In this document: piece by piece, positions 1 to 22,500 of the stretch
Numbering within the stretch: the stretch's first letter is position 1
Layout of the letters: every line of letters starts with the position of its first letter
Assembly: GCA_000934455.1 (NCBI GenBank)
Contig: KN887116.1
Span: 29,570-93,569 of the forward strand
Length of the DNA: 64,000 nucleotides
DNA from: Apostichopus parvimensis
Lineage: Eukaryota; Echinodermata; Holothuroidea; Aspidochirotida; Stichopodidae
Direction: 5' to 3'
Position numbers and translations under genes: made by a program
Notes under the pieces: model-generated
The model's database searches: none
What the model was told of the DNA's origin: nothing
What the model saw: the letters and a program-made list of their open reading frames with translations, nothing else

Positions 1-159
1 TTTGCAAAACTAAATTCAGAAAAATGTACGGCCACTTTATCGTCGATTTCTGTCACTGGATTGCTCATTTAAATCATCATCTTGGACAACTGTGTGACCA
101 CTTACCGCAGAGATATTATTCCTAAATTCATAGGCTAGCTTATTCTTCTGCATGACAAA

Positions 160-8534
<8,375 letters not shown>

Positions 8535-10945
8535 CTTCATGTTAATATAGTTATGTAACAAGAATTTATGAGAGATTTATCCCACGTTTGCTTTTGTGGC
8601 AATGTTATGGCTTGAAGAGACCACCTACCAGATAGATGTGTTTGTCTTCATGAATGCTGGATTTGAAGGAATGGAGGAATCTTGATAGAAACTAACTTAA
8701 TTTTCAACACTGGACAGAATGACAAGAGTTTTTTCACACTTGCAAATCAAAATGTTACTCACATGTGAAGAATATTATCAGTTGCCTCAGATTTGTACCA
8801 TTTTAATGAAGGATGGGTAACTAAGGCACTATGAGGATTCAATTGTATCACTCCTTGTGAATCACATCTGTTTGGTTCAATATTCCTATTGTGAATTGTG
8901 ATGATATCAATTAATACAAGATTGCTACTAGTTTGACCTCATGCTATGTGATTAAAGCAACCAGGAATGTTTCATGGACAAATGTATCCTGACATACGAT
9001 GCAAAAATACTTTTTGTTTGGGCGTGTAATTTGTGTCAATAACTTGTTTCTTTGGGAAGCAGAGATTGAGAGTAGGAAAGGTTAAAAATTGAGCAGGAAA
9101 TTCACCACTATTTTAATGTGTAATATTGAATTCTCTTTGTACCTAAAGTGTTGTCTTACATGCTATCCATTTTATGATAAAAAAAAAAGCAAAGCACATT
9201 TTCATCGAAACATAATTAAGCTGGGAAGTTGTCTACCTCTGTTACCCACCCTGTTTTATTGCCAGTTATCAGTATGAAGGAAGTAAATTAAGAAGAGATT
9301 GTAATAACTCTTGCATTTACAAAATAAGTTTCTAAAAGCCAACTGTCATCCATGTTCAATGTTTGAATTACACATTGCTTTACAAGGTGTGGTAAGAGCC
9401 AGTTTGAAAAGAAGACTTTTTGTGGTCTTTGTGTGTTGAAATAAATATGAGAAAGGAGACTTTGCTTGTTTTTGTTGTTGTTTTGTTTGTCCTTTTATGT
9501 TGACAAGAGGATGGGGGGGGGGGAGAGGCAGGAAAGGGTTGTCAAACATGACTACTCCCTGAAGGGTGAAATGATTGTTGGTTCCATTCAATTAACATTA
9601 CAAACGACACATTTATGCTTGCTTTGATGTATTTATTATGCAAAATTCAAATATATATTACACTATCGTACACTTCTGAATTCAGTTATTCTTTATTCTA
9701 AAGACAGAAATCTATCACCCTACAGGGTGAAAGGAATCCCACTCCATGAAAGTCATTACCCTACTTTACCCTACATGAAGGGCATCGCCCTTTATGATGA
9801 AGGTTATCACACTGCACAAAATATAACCTACAAACAAAGGCCATCATCCTACACCATGAATGTTACCACTGTATATGATCAATAACATAGACTGTACATA
9901 ACAAATTCTTTGCTGTCTCTTTCATATCGATTGGCCAGCAAATACAATGGCTTTCAGAATAACCTGTTGGTATTAGCTGTCATATGTAGTCAAACATTTG
10001 GATATGTTATAAATAAGTCTGGGTTTCTAAAAGTGTATAATACAGAGCTTGCAATGCAAAGCAATATGTCCAGCTCCCAGAATTCATTGCAGAGTACTTT
10101 GCACTGGACTAACTGCTTCACTTGAGATTGAAATGATTACGTTACTTTTGTAAATGGGACAAATCTGTGATGGAATGTAAATATAATGTGGTACGGTATG
10201 ATCAGGTGACTGCATCTAAGAGGTGGAAGGGTTCTAATTGCGATATTGGCAACCGGGTTTCAAGACAGGAATTGGATCACTGTGCTTGTGTTAGTTGCAT
10301 GGTACTACATATACAGTATATATATATTTTTAATCCTCTGACTTCCCTAAACTCATACCTTGAACTACCCTGTAGATTGGGGTTCTTAACAGGCAGCCCA
10401 CGGACCAAATCTGGCACGAAAAAAAATTGAATCCAGCCCTACAAAAATACCCAACATAAGGTGACATTTGATTCTGCCTGGCTCTTTGCTACAACTTATA
10501 AATTTCTCCGGTCCTCAAAGAAAATTAATTGGGAACTCAAAGCTGTTGGCACCATAAATTTACACAGCATCTAATGGTGCATATTGAACAATTCCTCTTC
10601 ATTTGAACCATCACATGATCTTCATTAGGGCGTACAGCTTCTTCAACGAGTCTCTTAAGACTTTCTTCCAAAGTTTGAAAGGTCTTCATGACTCCCTGTG
10701 ATTATTTACCCTAGCATTCGGGTTTTGGTCACTTAATGATTTCTTCAGCGACACCAAGCGATACCAAAATACAATGCACCCCACTAGTAACAATCACAAA
10801 CTTTCCCACCACTTATCCTTAGAAAACCATCAAACTGATTCCGTACGGATTTGTTTCCAGAAGGGCTCTGCTCAGACCAGCTGACCTTCGAAACATCCTG
10901 CAAAAGTCCGGTCCAGTTTGACCTCAGATCCCTTGTACTGTGTGG
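8535..10945. other. Convergent interval between the PMPCB and ISY1 stop codons (3' UTRs)
   Basis: No coding region is recognised. Candidate PMPCB poly(A) signals on + are ATTAAA at 8951-8956 and AATAAA at 9440-9445. On -, candidate ISY1 signals (TTTATT on +) lie at 9692-9697 and 9632-9637. The two genes may therefore end within a few hundred bases of each other, or even overlap. A degenerate repeat of the type CACCCTACA-CATGAA runs from about 9712 to 9870. A G homopolymer lies near 9511-9521. A possible hAT remnant occupies about 10370-10460. Confidence 0.6.
10370..10460 (+). mobile_element. Possible decayed hAT transposon end
   Basis: The stretch starting GGGGTTCTTAACAGGCAGCC, followed by CACGGACCAAATCTGGC and CCAGCCC, resembles the GGGTTCTTAA-(C/T)GGCCCGCGGGCCAAAT-GGCCC ends of several hAT elements. 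CpG decay would explain the differences. No partner inverted repeat or target duplication was found, so this is a resemblance only. Confidence 0.35.
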
Positions 10946-13900
10946 TCACAGCCCCATAAGAGCTTTTGCTTCTTTGCCCTGTTTCATCAGACTTTCACTA
11001 GCATACTTCTCAAATAATTCCATCTTCTTTCTCCTCAAGAGAGCTTCTTCGACCTGCAGAGCAAAGTGTATAGATAATGTTTGATGGTACATAGAAACAA
11101 ATTGCTACTTTTCTCTGTTTGAACGGCTATAGAAGCAGAAAGGGCAAGTAATTATTGAACACACAATAAGATCACACACTGTAAACCATGAGTGCATTTC
11201 AGCAGCCATGAACAACTCTTCCCCCTACCTACCTCCCTCACTCCCTCCCTGTGCCGCCACCCATCCTTCGTTGATGGACTATGAGTAAGAAATTTACTCT
11301 CTGAAGCAAAACAGAAACCCCATGAGATAGAACAACGAATTGATAACCATCGAATCTGTTGAAGGGTTTCCAAAACAAAAGACGATAACTTAAAACAAGC
11401 AAACATACATTCGTCTCGGGAGCAATCCAAAATCCTTGATATGAAAACAAAAATTTAATTCCGAATCAATTTTGATTCCTTTACCTCCTTCTGAGACGGG
11501 ACTGGTACATGAGCGACATATCTCTCCTGGCCCTCCGTTGTGTCCATAGCATCACTATCCTCATCTTCTTCCTCAGACTAAGTGGAAGTCAACGGAAAAG
11601 CAAATGATATAGAAACTGGTGTCTTAATTTATCTTAACACAACTAATGGCAACTTGCATATGATATAATATAATAATAATAATAATAAGATGTGCTACGT
11701 GCTACAGAAAGAAAAGTTCAACATATGAATAAACAATGGCAAAATAGAAGACAATAGACCTTGACAGCCAGATGTTGCAAGACATCTCATTATCAGAGGA
11801 TTACTGCTACTTACACCAGAATCTGGGGCAACAGCATAAATGTCTTCTTCCTCATCTCTCTTCTCCTGTGATGTGGAGGAAACATCATCTGATAACAGTC
11901 CTGCCTCTTTCTTGCTCCTCCAATCCCCTACAGCATCAGCTATGACTGGGAGGAAAATCAATGAGACGTAGCTTTACATTGAATCATACACTGAAAACTG
12001 GACAAGATCATTCTACATGCTACTATTCAGTCATGGGTTAAGTCCTTCATGGATACACTACCATCTACAAAGTTCTCTAGTTTCTAGTTTTACGTCCTTC
12101 ATGGATACACTACCATCTACAAAGTTCTCTAGTTTCTAGTTTTACGTCCTTCATGGCTACACTAACATCTACAAAGTTCTCTAGTTTGAAGTCCTTCATG
12201 GATACACTACCATCTACACTATTCTCATAGCACCTCCTTGCATTTTGTTTTTGCACCACTCACATCTCCCCCTTCCCCGTCCTGCCCCCCTGGACCCTTT
12301 TGCCCCTCAACAAGATACTTACTTTGTTTTTCATGATCCACCTCAAGTGGAACTAAGACCCCATCATCTTCGTCTCTGTAACCATAGTAATCTGCATCAA
12401 TACGCTTCATCATCTCTGCTCTTGTTTTTCTTGCTGGAAGTGTGGCTGCTCAAAAAGACAAAGGGAAGAATGTACTTGTCACCAGTGTTTAATTTCTACA
12501 ATCAGACTAGACACTGACACAAACGACTACAAAATCTCCACAGACGTTACATTGCAAAATACGACTATATAATCAGAATCCAAAATCTTCATTATTCTTA
12601 CGTTCTTGTTCAAACAGTTCTCTAACCCCTGGAAGATCCTTTGCAGCCCCAAAATATTTGTAACCTCTGTTCCCCGGAACCTCCTTGCCTTCACTGTCCA
12701 ACATCTTTGGTCCAACTTTCTGTAAAAGCAAAAATGAAAAGATTGCTTCACACATAATGGTATTAACATTGCATTGGCAAATGAGCATGCAAATGAGGAG
12801 ACAAACCAAAGCATCTTGTTCCTTTAGCTGAGACAAAATTGAACTTTTCGTTTTGCTTAAATGCATTTCTTTCTTTTTTTCTTTTTAAAAGCTGCTTGGT
12901 TGTTTCAATGCTGAGAGTATATTTATTTTGTACAACTGAAAGTCCATTGCTGACAATTCTTTCATGTAACAAAAGTTACAATTTTTTAAAAAGGGCAATA
13001 ATCTAAAGCCTTTTAAAAGTTTTCTTATGCATTTGCAATTGAATCATCATCAGGATATCGTAGCCAGGACATAAATGGTCTCTCATGTTCAAACTTCAAC
13101 ATTCAATATCTTACTAATACCATCAAATCAGTTTTTTCACTGAGACATAATTGTCTAATTAACTAATCTTTACCTCTTTTTAGCAATTGTTAACAAGACA
13201 AATTTTGGAAGCTACACTGTCGACTTTCAATCACTATAAATAAAGTGCTCATATCAGCAACATAGTAAGAACACAACAGGAGAAAATTATTCAGGAAACA
13301 CAAAGGAAAATTATACCTGATAATCTGGTCCTCCTAACTCAACAACCCTTGCCTCCCAATGACCTTTCTCTCGTAGGAGTTTGTTGATTTCGTCATTTAA
13401 ATCTCTGATCTTGAATTCACCTAGGCCGGCTGTATAGCAATGATGAAAGATAGACAGGATACTAGTTAACATTTTATTCTGAGAATCTGGATAAAGCTAG
13501 CACAGATGTTAGTTTATGGCATAAGCATGGATCGATTGTTATTTACCTTTAACAATTACAGTTTCACACCAACAAAATAATATATATGTTGTGTATTAAC
13601 TTTGGGTTTCTGTTTTCTTGCCTTCAAAAATATACTAAACAGGATTGGATCACAAGGGATAAGATATGCCTATCAATCTTATTGACTCTTGCACTTATCT
13701 GTAATATTATATTTTGCAAATTTAAACAAATTCTTTCTAAAATTTCATATACCAGTTTCCAATCTCCAATTGGAACAAGCTATCAGCAGTTCTAAATGTA
13801 TCAGTTATATCTACTTGACATATGAGGCATCAATACTTCTTAACTTTTTGATAGTGAACTGTTTCATAATATTTTCCATTTCTCTGAGATATATACTCAT

Positions 13901-14997
13901 AATTAGACATATAATTATGCCTTGTACTGGACCATTAAGGCTGTTCCATCATGTATTTTACAAATTTGCATTATATCATGTAGTTTTGTGAAGAACATGA
14001 AACAAAAGAAAATACTGGAGAAAATGAAACAAATAATACTATCATAAAACACTTACCATTCTGGATTTGGGACACTCTTCTAGAAACCTCACCAATGATT
14101 TGCCTTCTCCATCTCTCAGCTTTCCTCAGACTATTCTCTTCTGAAGCCAGAAACGGTCTTCTTTCTTTCTCTACCGTCTCTCCCAGCTGTGATGCACGAA
14201 AACGTGCCAAAGTGGTCCTGCGGGAGATAGTGGCTTTATATCATTTAATAGTCATATTTGTCAGTTTTCTTGTGATGTTACCTTTACCACTGCCTCAAAT
14301 TACAATACTTCATTTAACAATATTTTCACTCACTGTCACTTGTTGTTTTAATTAGCAATTAATAACCTCTTGTCTTTTGTAAGTTGTAATGAGATCATTG
14401 AAAGGATAGGCCTATCAAATCTTTGACTTCCATTCTTTATGTAATCATTCAGATGAATTTACAAAATTTTTAATGTTAGGAATTTTATAGTAGTTATGGT
14501 TAACTTGCACTTAATACAAGGAAAATCTCTCCCAATGGTGAGTTGCCCATCTAGCTACTCCAGTCAGTACAGATAGACAGATTATCAAGAGTAAAAATTT
14601 TTCAACCTAGCTGATCTTACACTAAGTTACAGTTACACTACTACTACAGTACTAGTACAACAACTTACAAGGTATAATTGCAATTTCATTACCATATGCA
14701 TATAGCCTAGGTACCCTTCAATAACAATGTTCTTTTTTTTCTTAACAAAGCGGAGAGACAACCCTCAGCTCAGACCTTTGGTCCTCCTTTCTACAGATAT
14801 AATATGGTAATCTTATTAACCCGGGCTCAAGTAAAACAGTTAAGCCTACCCAACTGAAATGTGTACTACCATGTGCACACATGTGTCGCGCAACCGGTAT
14901 TCGTTTTAACTACAAAAAAATAGAGACCACGCAATCGATCTATCCTAGTTTGAATAAGTAAAACATCTTACATTGCCTTCTCTGAGTTTCTTGCCAT
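10946..14997 (-). CDS. ISY1: Pre-mRNA-splicing factor ISY1, 8 coding exons
   Basis: ISY1 belongs to the spliceosome (Prp19/NineTeen-associated and intron-binding complexes) and sits near the catalytic RNA core during the first splicing step. Exons in transcription order on -: 14997-14972, 14217-14057, 13429-13317, 12719-12602, 12445-12323, 11945-11815, 11577-11485, 11053-10946. They sum to 873 nt, or 290 aa (human about 285), with phases consistent throughout. The protein starts MARNSEKAMTTLARFRASQL. Conserved blocks follow: KERRPFLAS, KAERWRRQIIGEVS, GLGEFKIRDLNDEINKLLRE, VGPKMLD, EVPGNRGYKYFGAAKDLPGV, YYGYRDEDDGVLVPLE, an acidic segment EEEDEDSDAMD, AHVPVPSQ, and a basic C-terminal helix ALLRRKKMELFEKYASESL ending MGL. 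The acidic region matches human only loosely (WRSKKEAG for WKAEREAR), which is usual for this part. The start has A at -3 and G at +4. Exon 5 has a tandem GAGCAG acceptor; the exon 5 start given uses the downstream AG. Confidence 0.95.
12042..12221. repeat. 52-bp tandem repeat in ISY1 intron 5
   Basis: The phrase GTCCTTCATGGATACACTAC recurs at 12042, 12094, 12146 and 12191 (periods 52, 52 and 45). The units are nearly identical and continue with CATCTACAAAGTTCTCTAGT. The array fills half of the 377-bp intron between exons 5 and 6. Confidence 0.9.
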
Positions 14998-15429
14998 GAT
15001 GTAGGTCTTTTTTGTAGACTTTTAGCAAATTATTTGTATGTCTATCGCAATATTCTTGTATAAATTGATGGTCTTTCAAACTCAAACTACCGCGGAACGG
15101 TTTTGAGTCACTGTTTCGTTTCGCGATCGGTGCGCAGTAATCACATCCTGTTTGACCAGATTTGTGTAGAATAATGCTATTTGAAATCTGATAGAAGTAT
15201 AATTACTAAGTAGTACGGTGCTGCTGAAGCGACAAACGAGCATCGACATATACATAAATTTAATTGTAGAATCCAAAGTAGTTAGGTTTAACCATCACTG
15301 GAGATAATGCTCAACCAAATGGAGCAAGTAATAAGTCAAAGCTATGGAGTAAACTTTAGAGACACATTTGTATTGCAACACAAATGGTTTGTATACTATG
15401 GGAAAGTCGATCTACACCCCTCAGTCACC

Positions 15430-15800
15430 AAAATGTACCTTGATCCAGGGGCATCAATGATCAATCCCCAAAGTGGGGGAACATAAAAGACTGAACATGG
15501 ATAAAACGGAAGGAGTGCTGCGACCACCTAAGCACAAAAACATTTATCGGGTCCAGGGGTCCGCCTTAGGGCCCCTGATGAGGTCCAGGGGCGAAGCCCG
15601 GCTGGGCCTAGGAGGACTCACATCTAGGAATCTGCAAGTGTTCTTGTTTGGTCCCTGAATTGATATGTCAGTCATAAACACATTTTAACAATAATCACAT
15701 CTGACTTGTTTATAACCAAGGGGGGGGGGGGCATTTGATATTGTGTCCCCCACCCTTTAGAAAGTGGGGGACGTGTCCCCCTGTCCCCCCCCATGAAATT
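15430..15800. repeat. GC-rich interspersed repeat cluster
   Basis: Contains GGGTCCAGGGGTCCGCC and GGTCCAGGGGCGAAGCCC (15549-15600), a common style of GC-rich interspersed repeat. It is followed by a G homopolymer (15720-15731) and a perfect 9-bp inverted repeat GTCCCCCAC / GTGGGGGAC (15745-15753 and 15764-15772). Base composition differs sharply from the AT-rich flanks. The boundaries and family are uncertain. Confidence 0.5.
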
Positions 15801-16220
15801 AATCATGATTTTGCAAATGTAATTTCAAATAAACACTGAAAAGGTGACCAGACGTCCTCGATTTCTGCGGGTGGGTTCCCCTATTTCATGTAACGTCCCC
15901 GGATTAAAAGTGTCAGTAATGTCACCACATGTTATTTAGCTGTCCTGGGTATATTCCTGAATTTGTAAAACTCCCAAAGGATTATTTCAATTTTTACCTG
16001 TTTGGCTTTTCTTTTGTATAAACTGCTTTGACAAAATAATTGTTTGTGAATAAGGTGTTCAAAATTTGGGCAATTGATAGCCCCCCAATTGAAATATAGA
16101 ATCACCAAAACACCCGATGGCCATCAAAATTCATTCCCTCCCATTAATATAAACTGCCCATGTAGTAACCCTTAATGTCAACATTGAGGGAGTTAACTTC
16201 AATATCATGTCCTGTGATTA

Positions 16221-16530
16221 CAGGTGCGTAGCCAGGAATTTGCCAAGGGGGGGGCGAAAATGTAGAAAAATTTTCAGAGCCGTAGATACGGCATTGCATA
16301 CTATCTAAGCGTAGCGCCACCATGGTTGGCGCGGAGCGTACAAGAAAATTTTGGCTGAAAATACCTCCCAGATCGCTGGAAATGGCACTTCCCAGGCCTT
16401 GTAAGTTGCATCTTAGCATTTTCTCTTTTGAAATTACTAGCGATATCATAAAAACATTAAAAAAAAAAATTAAAAATATGCTCAAGGGGGGGGCGGCTGC
16501 CCCCTTCGCCCCCCCTTGGCTACGCGCCTG
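16221..16530. mobile_element. hAT-type MITE with intact ends and 8-bp target duplication
   Basis: Terminal inverted repeats CAGGTGCGTAGCCAGG (left) and the reverse complement of CCTTGGCTACGCGCCTG (right) bound a 310-bp element. A perfect 8-bp duplication TGTGATTA flanks it at 16213-16220 and 16531-16538. An 8-bp target duplication with CAGG..GTAGCC ends is the hAT signature. It encodes no transposase, so it is non-autonomous. A related fragment is seen at 29195-29298 and again at 31605-31712. Confidence 0.88.
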
Positions 16531-19500
16531 TGTGATTACCAGCAAAAAACTATGGTCACCTTAGCTTAGAATTCTCGGAGGGGTCACGATCAAAATGTCT
16601 CCCCATCCCTCACCCTGGGCAGGCAGGAAATGTTAAGCGTTTGTTAGCCAAGGATTTAGTCACAGACAAAATCGGTGTAGCTAGAGATAGGATAATTTGT
16701 TAGAATTGTTGGAAAGTGGAAAAAGTTGATTAACAGTTTTACGACTGGTAAAGCATCAGCTGAATATGATTACGATTAGATGTTAATGTCAATGGTAAGA
16801 CTTATGTTCGCTCATATTGAGATGAATCAATGGGAATTGATGATGATGAAATTATCTACCATGAAAACTACATGTCAAGGTAACCCTTCCCCTCCCAGAA
16901 CCCTTTAACACCCCTCCCCCTCCCCCACATATACTAAAGTCTTAAATATACTAAAGTCTTACACTGTGGTCATACTCAATGCATCTTCTCTCCTAGAATT
17001 ATTTAACTGTTCAATTCCATGCTCCTCCATACACTGAACAGAATAATGAAGTGTTTTTCAGAATTTCTAGCAATAAATGTCAGGAACCTAATCCAACTTA
17101 ACAATGTGCCATGCTAAACTTAGGAGGCTATGCTATCTGACTACCTTTATGATAACCTGCTGTACCTGTAATGTAGCTATTAATTAGACATACATACAAG
17201 AGAGCAACATTCCACTGAGGCCCTTAGTCGTCGAGGGTCAGGTGGTGACCCAGGGACAATTATGTCACTGGGTCCCCTTTCTGAAAACTTCTTAATTCCT
17301 TAAGAAGTATGAAAATGAGAATATACTATTCTGTATAACATATTTTCTGAGGCCCCCATATTTTCCAGGGCCCCTCATTTGACACCAGCCCCTGTGGTTA
17401 TAGCCCCTCCCAGATTCTCCATCCCTCTTGTCAGGCAACCCCTCTTTGACAGCTGCAAATAGTCAAAAAGTAACCCTACAGAACCCATCTGACTACCAAT
17501 GCAATTCCTCTATCAAATCCACAAGTAACAGTAATGAAGACATGATTTAAGTGCTGAAAGACCAAGAAAATAATTAGACTACAATATTGAATGACGGTTG
17601 ACCATACACTGAGCCGCATTTTACTTGTATATTGGAAGCACTTTCAGACAAATGCACAAACTCATTGACAGTAAGAAATACACCTGGCTTGGAGCACTTC
17701 CTGAAAATTTTGCTTTATTTATTTATTTATGCAATAAATACAATTTTACTGACGCAAAGGGAACTGCAACGACTGCATAAAATATGCATTCGTTATGCAT
17801 ATTCGTTAACTTGTAATGAATCATATAGTACTAATTTAGTGCTCAGTTCTATGTAATTACTCTTTTCAAATCCAAACGATGAAAACATATCACTCCACAT
17901 TGCAAGTCCGTAGTTAATACTGCACTGATAATTATTATTGAGCCATTTGCAATAGCCATAGAAAATTACTGATTTATTCATCCAGTTTTTAGCACTGATT
18001 TATAGGCAGGCAACATTTCTACAATAGTAACAATATATTAAACACATTCTCTTTAAAACACACACTAGAAACTTTTGAAGGTCATTATTGCAAAAAAACA
18101 AACTTTTGAATCTCAAATCTCACATGTCTTTCAAGCACCAGCTGATTTTATTAAATTAATTAATCCAATTAATAACAAACAAAATTACACCAGAGTAATT
18201 TCCAAATCATATTAGAGCCAGATTTGTAGAGCACAGATAACGAAAGTATTTCAACAGAATCTTTTACACTCCTTTCAGTAACTTCTCATTTTGATCTAGA
18301 CATTTAGTTCATCTTTGTAAAGTGATTAAAAGGAATGAAAAGATATCTGCAGCAATTAGAAATGTACAGAATCTGTTTGCTAATTTAAGTCTGTGTGACT
18401 ACTGTAGGAAGTTTAAAACAGAGGGGTATAGATTGATAGAAAAGGTCAATTCTCATAACCTGCATGCAAAGAAATAAATAAAAAACCACCAAAAATTTGC
18501 AACAGAAAAATGGAGAAAGGATGCAGGAAAGGGGAAGGGTTACACAATTCTGACATATAACACAAATAGTGAGTTTATAATGGTCTGCAACACAATGTAG
18601 TAGTAGCATGCAAGCATCATAGTATGGAATTAGAAGGGAAGGGGGAGGGAGGGGGGTGGTGGTTAAAATATGTTAACATAAAATAAGCCATCACCATAGT
18701 TAATGATGTATTTAATTTTGTTAATAATACAAATAAGCGAAACAGAATAACAGAATTACACAAATCAGTTTCTAGTCAATTTTGGACATATTAATAAATA
18801 CATATATTCCAGCTTTGCTCAATTCCATTCCATGTAATAACAAATCTTGTAATGTATGACGCATCATCATCATCACCATGTATCTATAAATAACCACCAC
18901 CACTGCTGCCAGTTACTATTACCTCGCATACCTGTGGCAGCCAACCTTCCCTAGTTCTTCCTCCTATACAGCATACATACACAAAGATAAATACAAATGA
19001 CTCATGCTATCTTTGAGTAACCCTCTTCCACTCCCTCCCTCCTTTCCCCTCCCTCTTCCACCTCATTCTCCAACCATCATTAAAATTGGCTGGTAAATAT
19101 GACTATAAGATGATATCACAGAGTCATAGGTCCTCCACTTACAAACAGACCAATACTGGTAATCATGACAACTTGTTTTTCACAATAATTTAAAAGCAAC
19201 AAAAGTGGTCATCGGTTACTGCACAAAAGTCAATTCAAATTTTACTTTAAACATTTTTGACATACAAGTAACAAAAATGAAATTCTATCGATATGTCATT
19301 TTATTAAGAGTAATGATACCTTAAATTTTTTCTTTTTCTTTTTGTGAACACAATCTGTCCAATTTCAGTTCAGATATGAAGATTGTAATATTCTAATGTC
19401 TCAAGTAGAGACACAGCAGCAGTTCCAGAAATATATTAACCTCTAAAAAACAGTTCTAATTATTAAAGAAATAACGTAGCAAATTTAAATGTAAATTGCT

Positions 19501-22500
19501 AAAAATTTAACAAGTTATTCAGTAAGGAAATAACTTACAAAACATTTTTACTTTCAAATCCTTTGCCAAAATGTGACTGTTTCTTAGACCTTTCGCCAAA
19601 ATATGCTAAAACCCAAAACTCCCCTTACCGAGAAAATGTATACTTTACTGAAACATTCCTCAATGTTGGTAAATACTTTGAACAACCAGAACATTTCAGA
19701 AAATGTACGAGTAAATGTTAGCATTGAAATTGACAATGTTGAGTCACTGTAATATCTCTACGTTGAAAATAGCAAACTACATCGAGTCATTTCACTTTTG
19801 ATTTTTAGTGATTACGATTAACGACTACTTAGACCTTTATCTTAAAATCAAGTTCGTCGCTATCAAACAGTACCTGATAAAAATGTCTGTCATTTCCTTG
19901 TACACTAAAGATAAGCCCAAGGGCATGATATACAGACAGAGACAAGGGTCTATGCTTTGAAGTCGTGACTCATACAAGATATGAATATGAACCTTCCAAA
20001 TATTACAAGCTTTACATACTCTGAAATGATAACAAAAACCAATAGTAAAAATAAAGCAATGGAGAAGTCTTCTGCAACATAGCGAATCAACAACTACCAG
20101 TGAAAATATGGAATGTAAATCTGCTACATTATTATTATTTTATTATGTGCAAATGAAAAATTGAATGTAAGAATCAAGTTAGGATTTATATCTTTACACC
20201 AGTGCTTCCAAAATATATAAACAGACTGGCACAAGGAAACACAATGAATCCTTTCCGAGATTCTAATGTCCCACAGATAAATTATCATGTTAAACATAAC
20301 CTTTCATTGTTTTAGATATCAATACGAAAGTATAAATAAAATGTAGTTAATAGTCGTCAGAAGAAGTTGAGAAATCTTGTGAATAGACAGTTTTATAATC
20401 TCACCAAATTTGTATTTTTACAGGATTAAAGAAGATGACATTTAGGGCGCAACATGGGTAGGATTAACTGGCGTTGCAGGAGCACAACTATTGTCATAGC
20501 TGTCTCTCTTAGTGTTCTCATTAGTCAAACAGCAGAAAACGATGCTACTTGCCTAAAAATACTAATTCTCTGGTGTACAAAGATGAATTAAATACAGATA
20601 GATATCTGATTGATCATTTTTTAACATGCGAATCATGAAATGCCAGCTATGATAGATAAGTAGTTATGAAACTTATTACAATATTGACAAGCTCATAAAG
20701 CATATATAATATGAACCACATTTACCACAATCTCCGGTGGGTATTTCACTACATTTTTGTGCATAAATTTATTAAAAATATGGATATAGACATTACAATT
20801 TTATAGATGCATCAGCTTACATGCAGAGGCTAGATTTACACAAGCATGATATATATGCTGTTTGTCCCATGCAATGTTGATACATATCACAGAGAGGGGG
20901 GAGCGGGCAACTTCATGCACAATTTTATCAGAATATGCAAAGTATCACCTTTCTTGCCTTAATTTCTGACACTATACAATTTTCCCCTCCTTAACCCCCT
21001 TCCCCCACCCCCTTCCACCACCCAAGATCAATGTACAAACTGCTCATTTTGTCATCAAGCAGTACCAATAGCAGACAAAAAGTCTTCCTAACACTTGACC
21101 GTTGACCCTTCACCTAACATCATTAATTCATGAAAACTTTATAATGGAGGCCCGGTGACATATTTGTCTAGAGCCTGACCAACCCTTGACGTTCGTCACT
21201 CTACTACTGGTGCACCTACATACAATAGTTATGCATAATCAAAAAATAAATAAAAAATAGGTTGCTAACACTAAGCCACTCAGAACATTGTGACTCAAGC
21301 ATCAAATCAACCGTAGTTGTTAACACAGAGACTGGTCCGTGACACACAGTGCAAGATAAACCTTTTCTCATATTACTACATGAAAACCTCACTTCAAAAT
21401 CTTGTTCCCAAATGGAGATATTGAAACAATTTCCACTCTGTTGTAATAACTTCCTTTTTAGATAAATAACAGTAAACTTAACATGACGAAAAAAAAGAAA
21501 AAAAATCTGCAACAATTCATCTGCAATGATATGTCACTTGACTAGATTCTACATCAGTTGCATTATAATATTCAAAACAATGTAGTGATACCACTGGCCA
21601 ATACCTTTATACTATGACCTTTCACCTCAATCAGTCAGTCACCTTAGTAAAACCACTGGTTGTCCTAACTGTTCAATATTAGTTTCAGTGTTTCACTTAT
21701 CAACACAAATGTATGAAAATTTGCACAAAAACCTAATTTTTATAATACATCTTTGCCACTTCATCTTCTAGACTAATTTTGTTTTTCTCTTTTGAGAAAA
21801 GTTTTTAACATTCACTTGCGAAATCTAGAATACTGCCTTATTTCCAAACCACAGAAATATGATGTAGTAACATGTCAATCAATTCAAAAATTGATTCTTA
21901 TCAAATTGTGCCAAAGATTATCAGCCATTTGACCTTTTATTCAAACTACTTGAGCAATTTGGTCTTATTATCTGGTCTACTTATTGTGATTTATTCTTTA
22001 AACATAAACAACAAATATATTATCTCAAAAAAATGAGAATAACCCAACATTGGACCATCCATCAGGGTTTTCTATGCCGATGAAAATCATTTTGGAAATA
22101 TTTCCTGTCAACTTAAGTCTTAGCCTAAAGTAGTTGGGAAATTCTCAAGAGACCTTAACATAGAATGGGCATAATTTTGGCAAGAGTTGTCAATATTCTA
22201 TGAACATAATTTTAAATATCCCTCAAAGACCTTTTCTAAATCCAATTATTAATTTATCACTAATATACCTTAATAGCGTGTCTGGAGCAAATAACCGACA
22301 GAGAAAACTTATTTATATTATATTCCATAATCACTTGGAAATAGAAAGTGTTTTGCCATGTAGCAGTACAGATAAGTGAGAGATTTGTAGCAAACTGCTT
22401 GAAGAGTATTGTGCTCCATTGATCATCAGTTTACAATGGCAATAGGAAAGAGTCTGCCAGAAACATTGTGATTGGAGATCATCAATTACAGTCTGTCATA

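Noticed and set aside
12042-12221. Regular repeats that could suggest a CRISPR array
   Set aside because: Units are head-to-tail without unique spacers, inside a eukaryotic intron. The same applies to 36171-36646.
16144-16545. 133-codon open frame on - at 16.1-16.5 kb
   Set aside because: It lies across the hAT MITE; the apparent protein is the translated element ends (for example GGAKGAAAPP).
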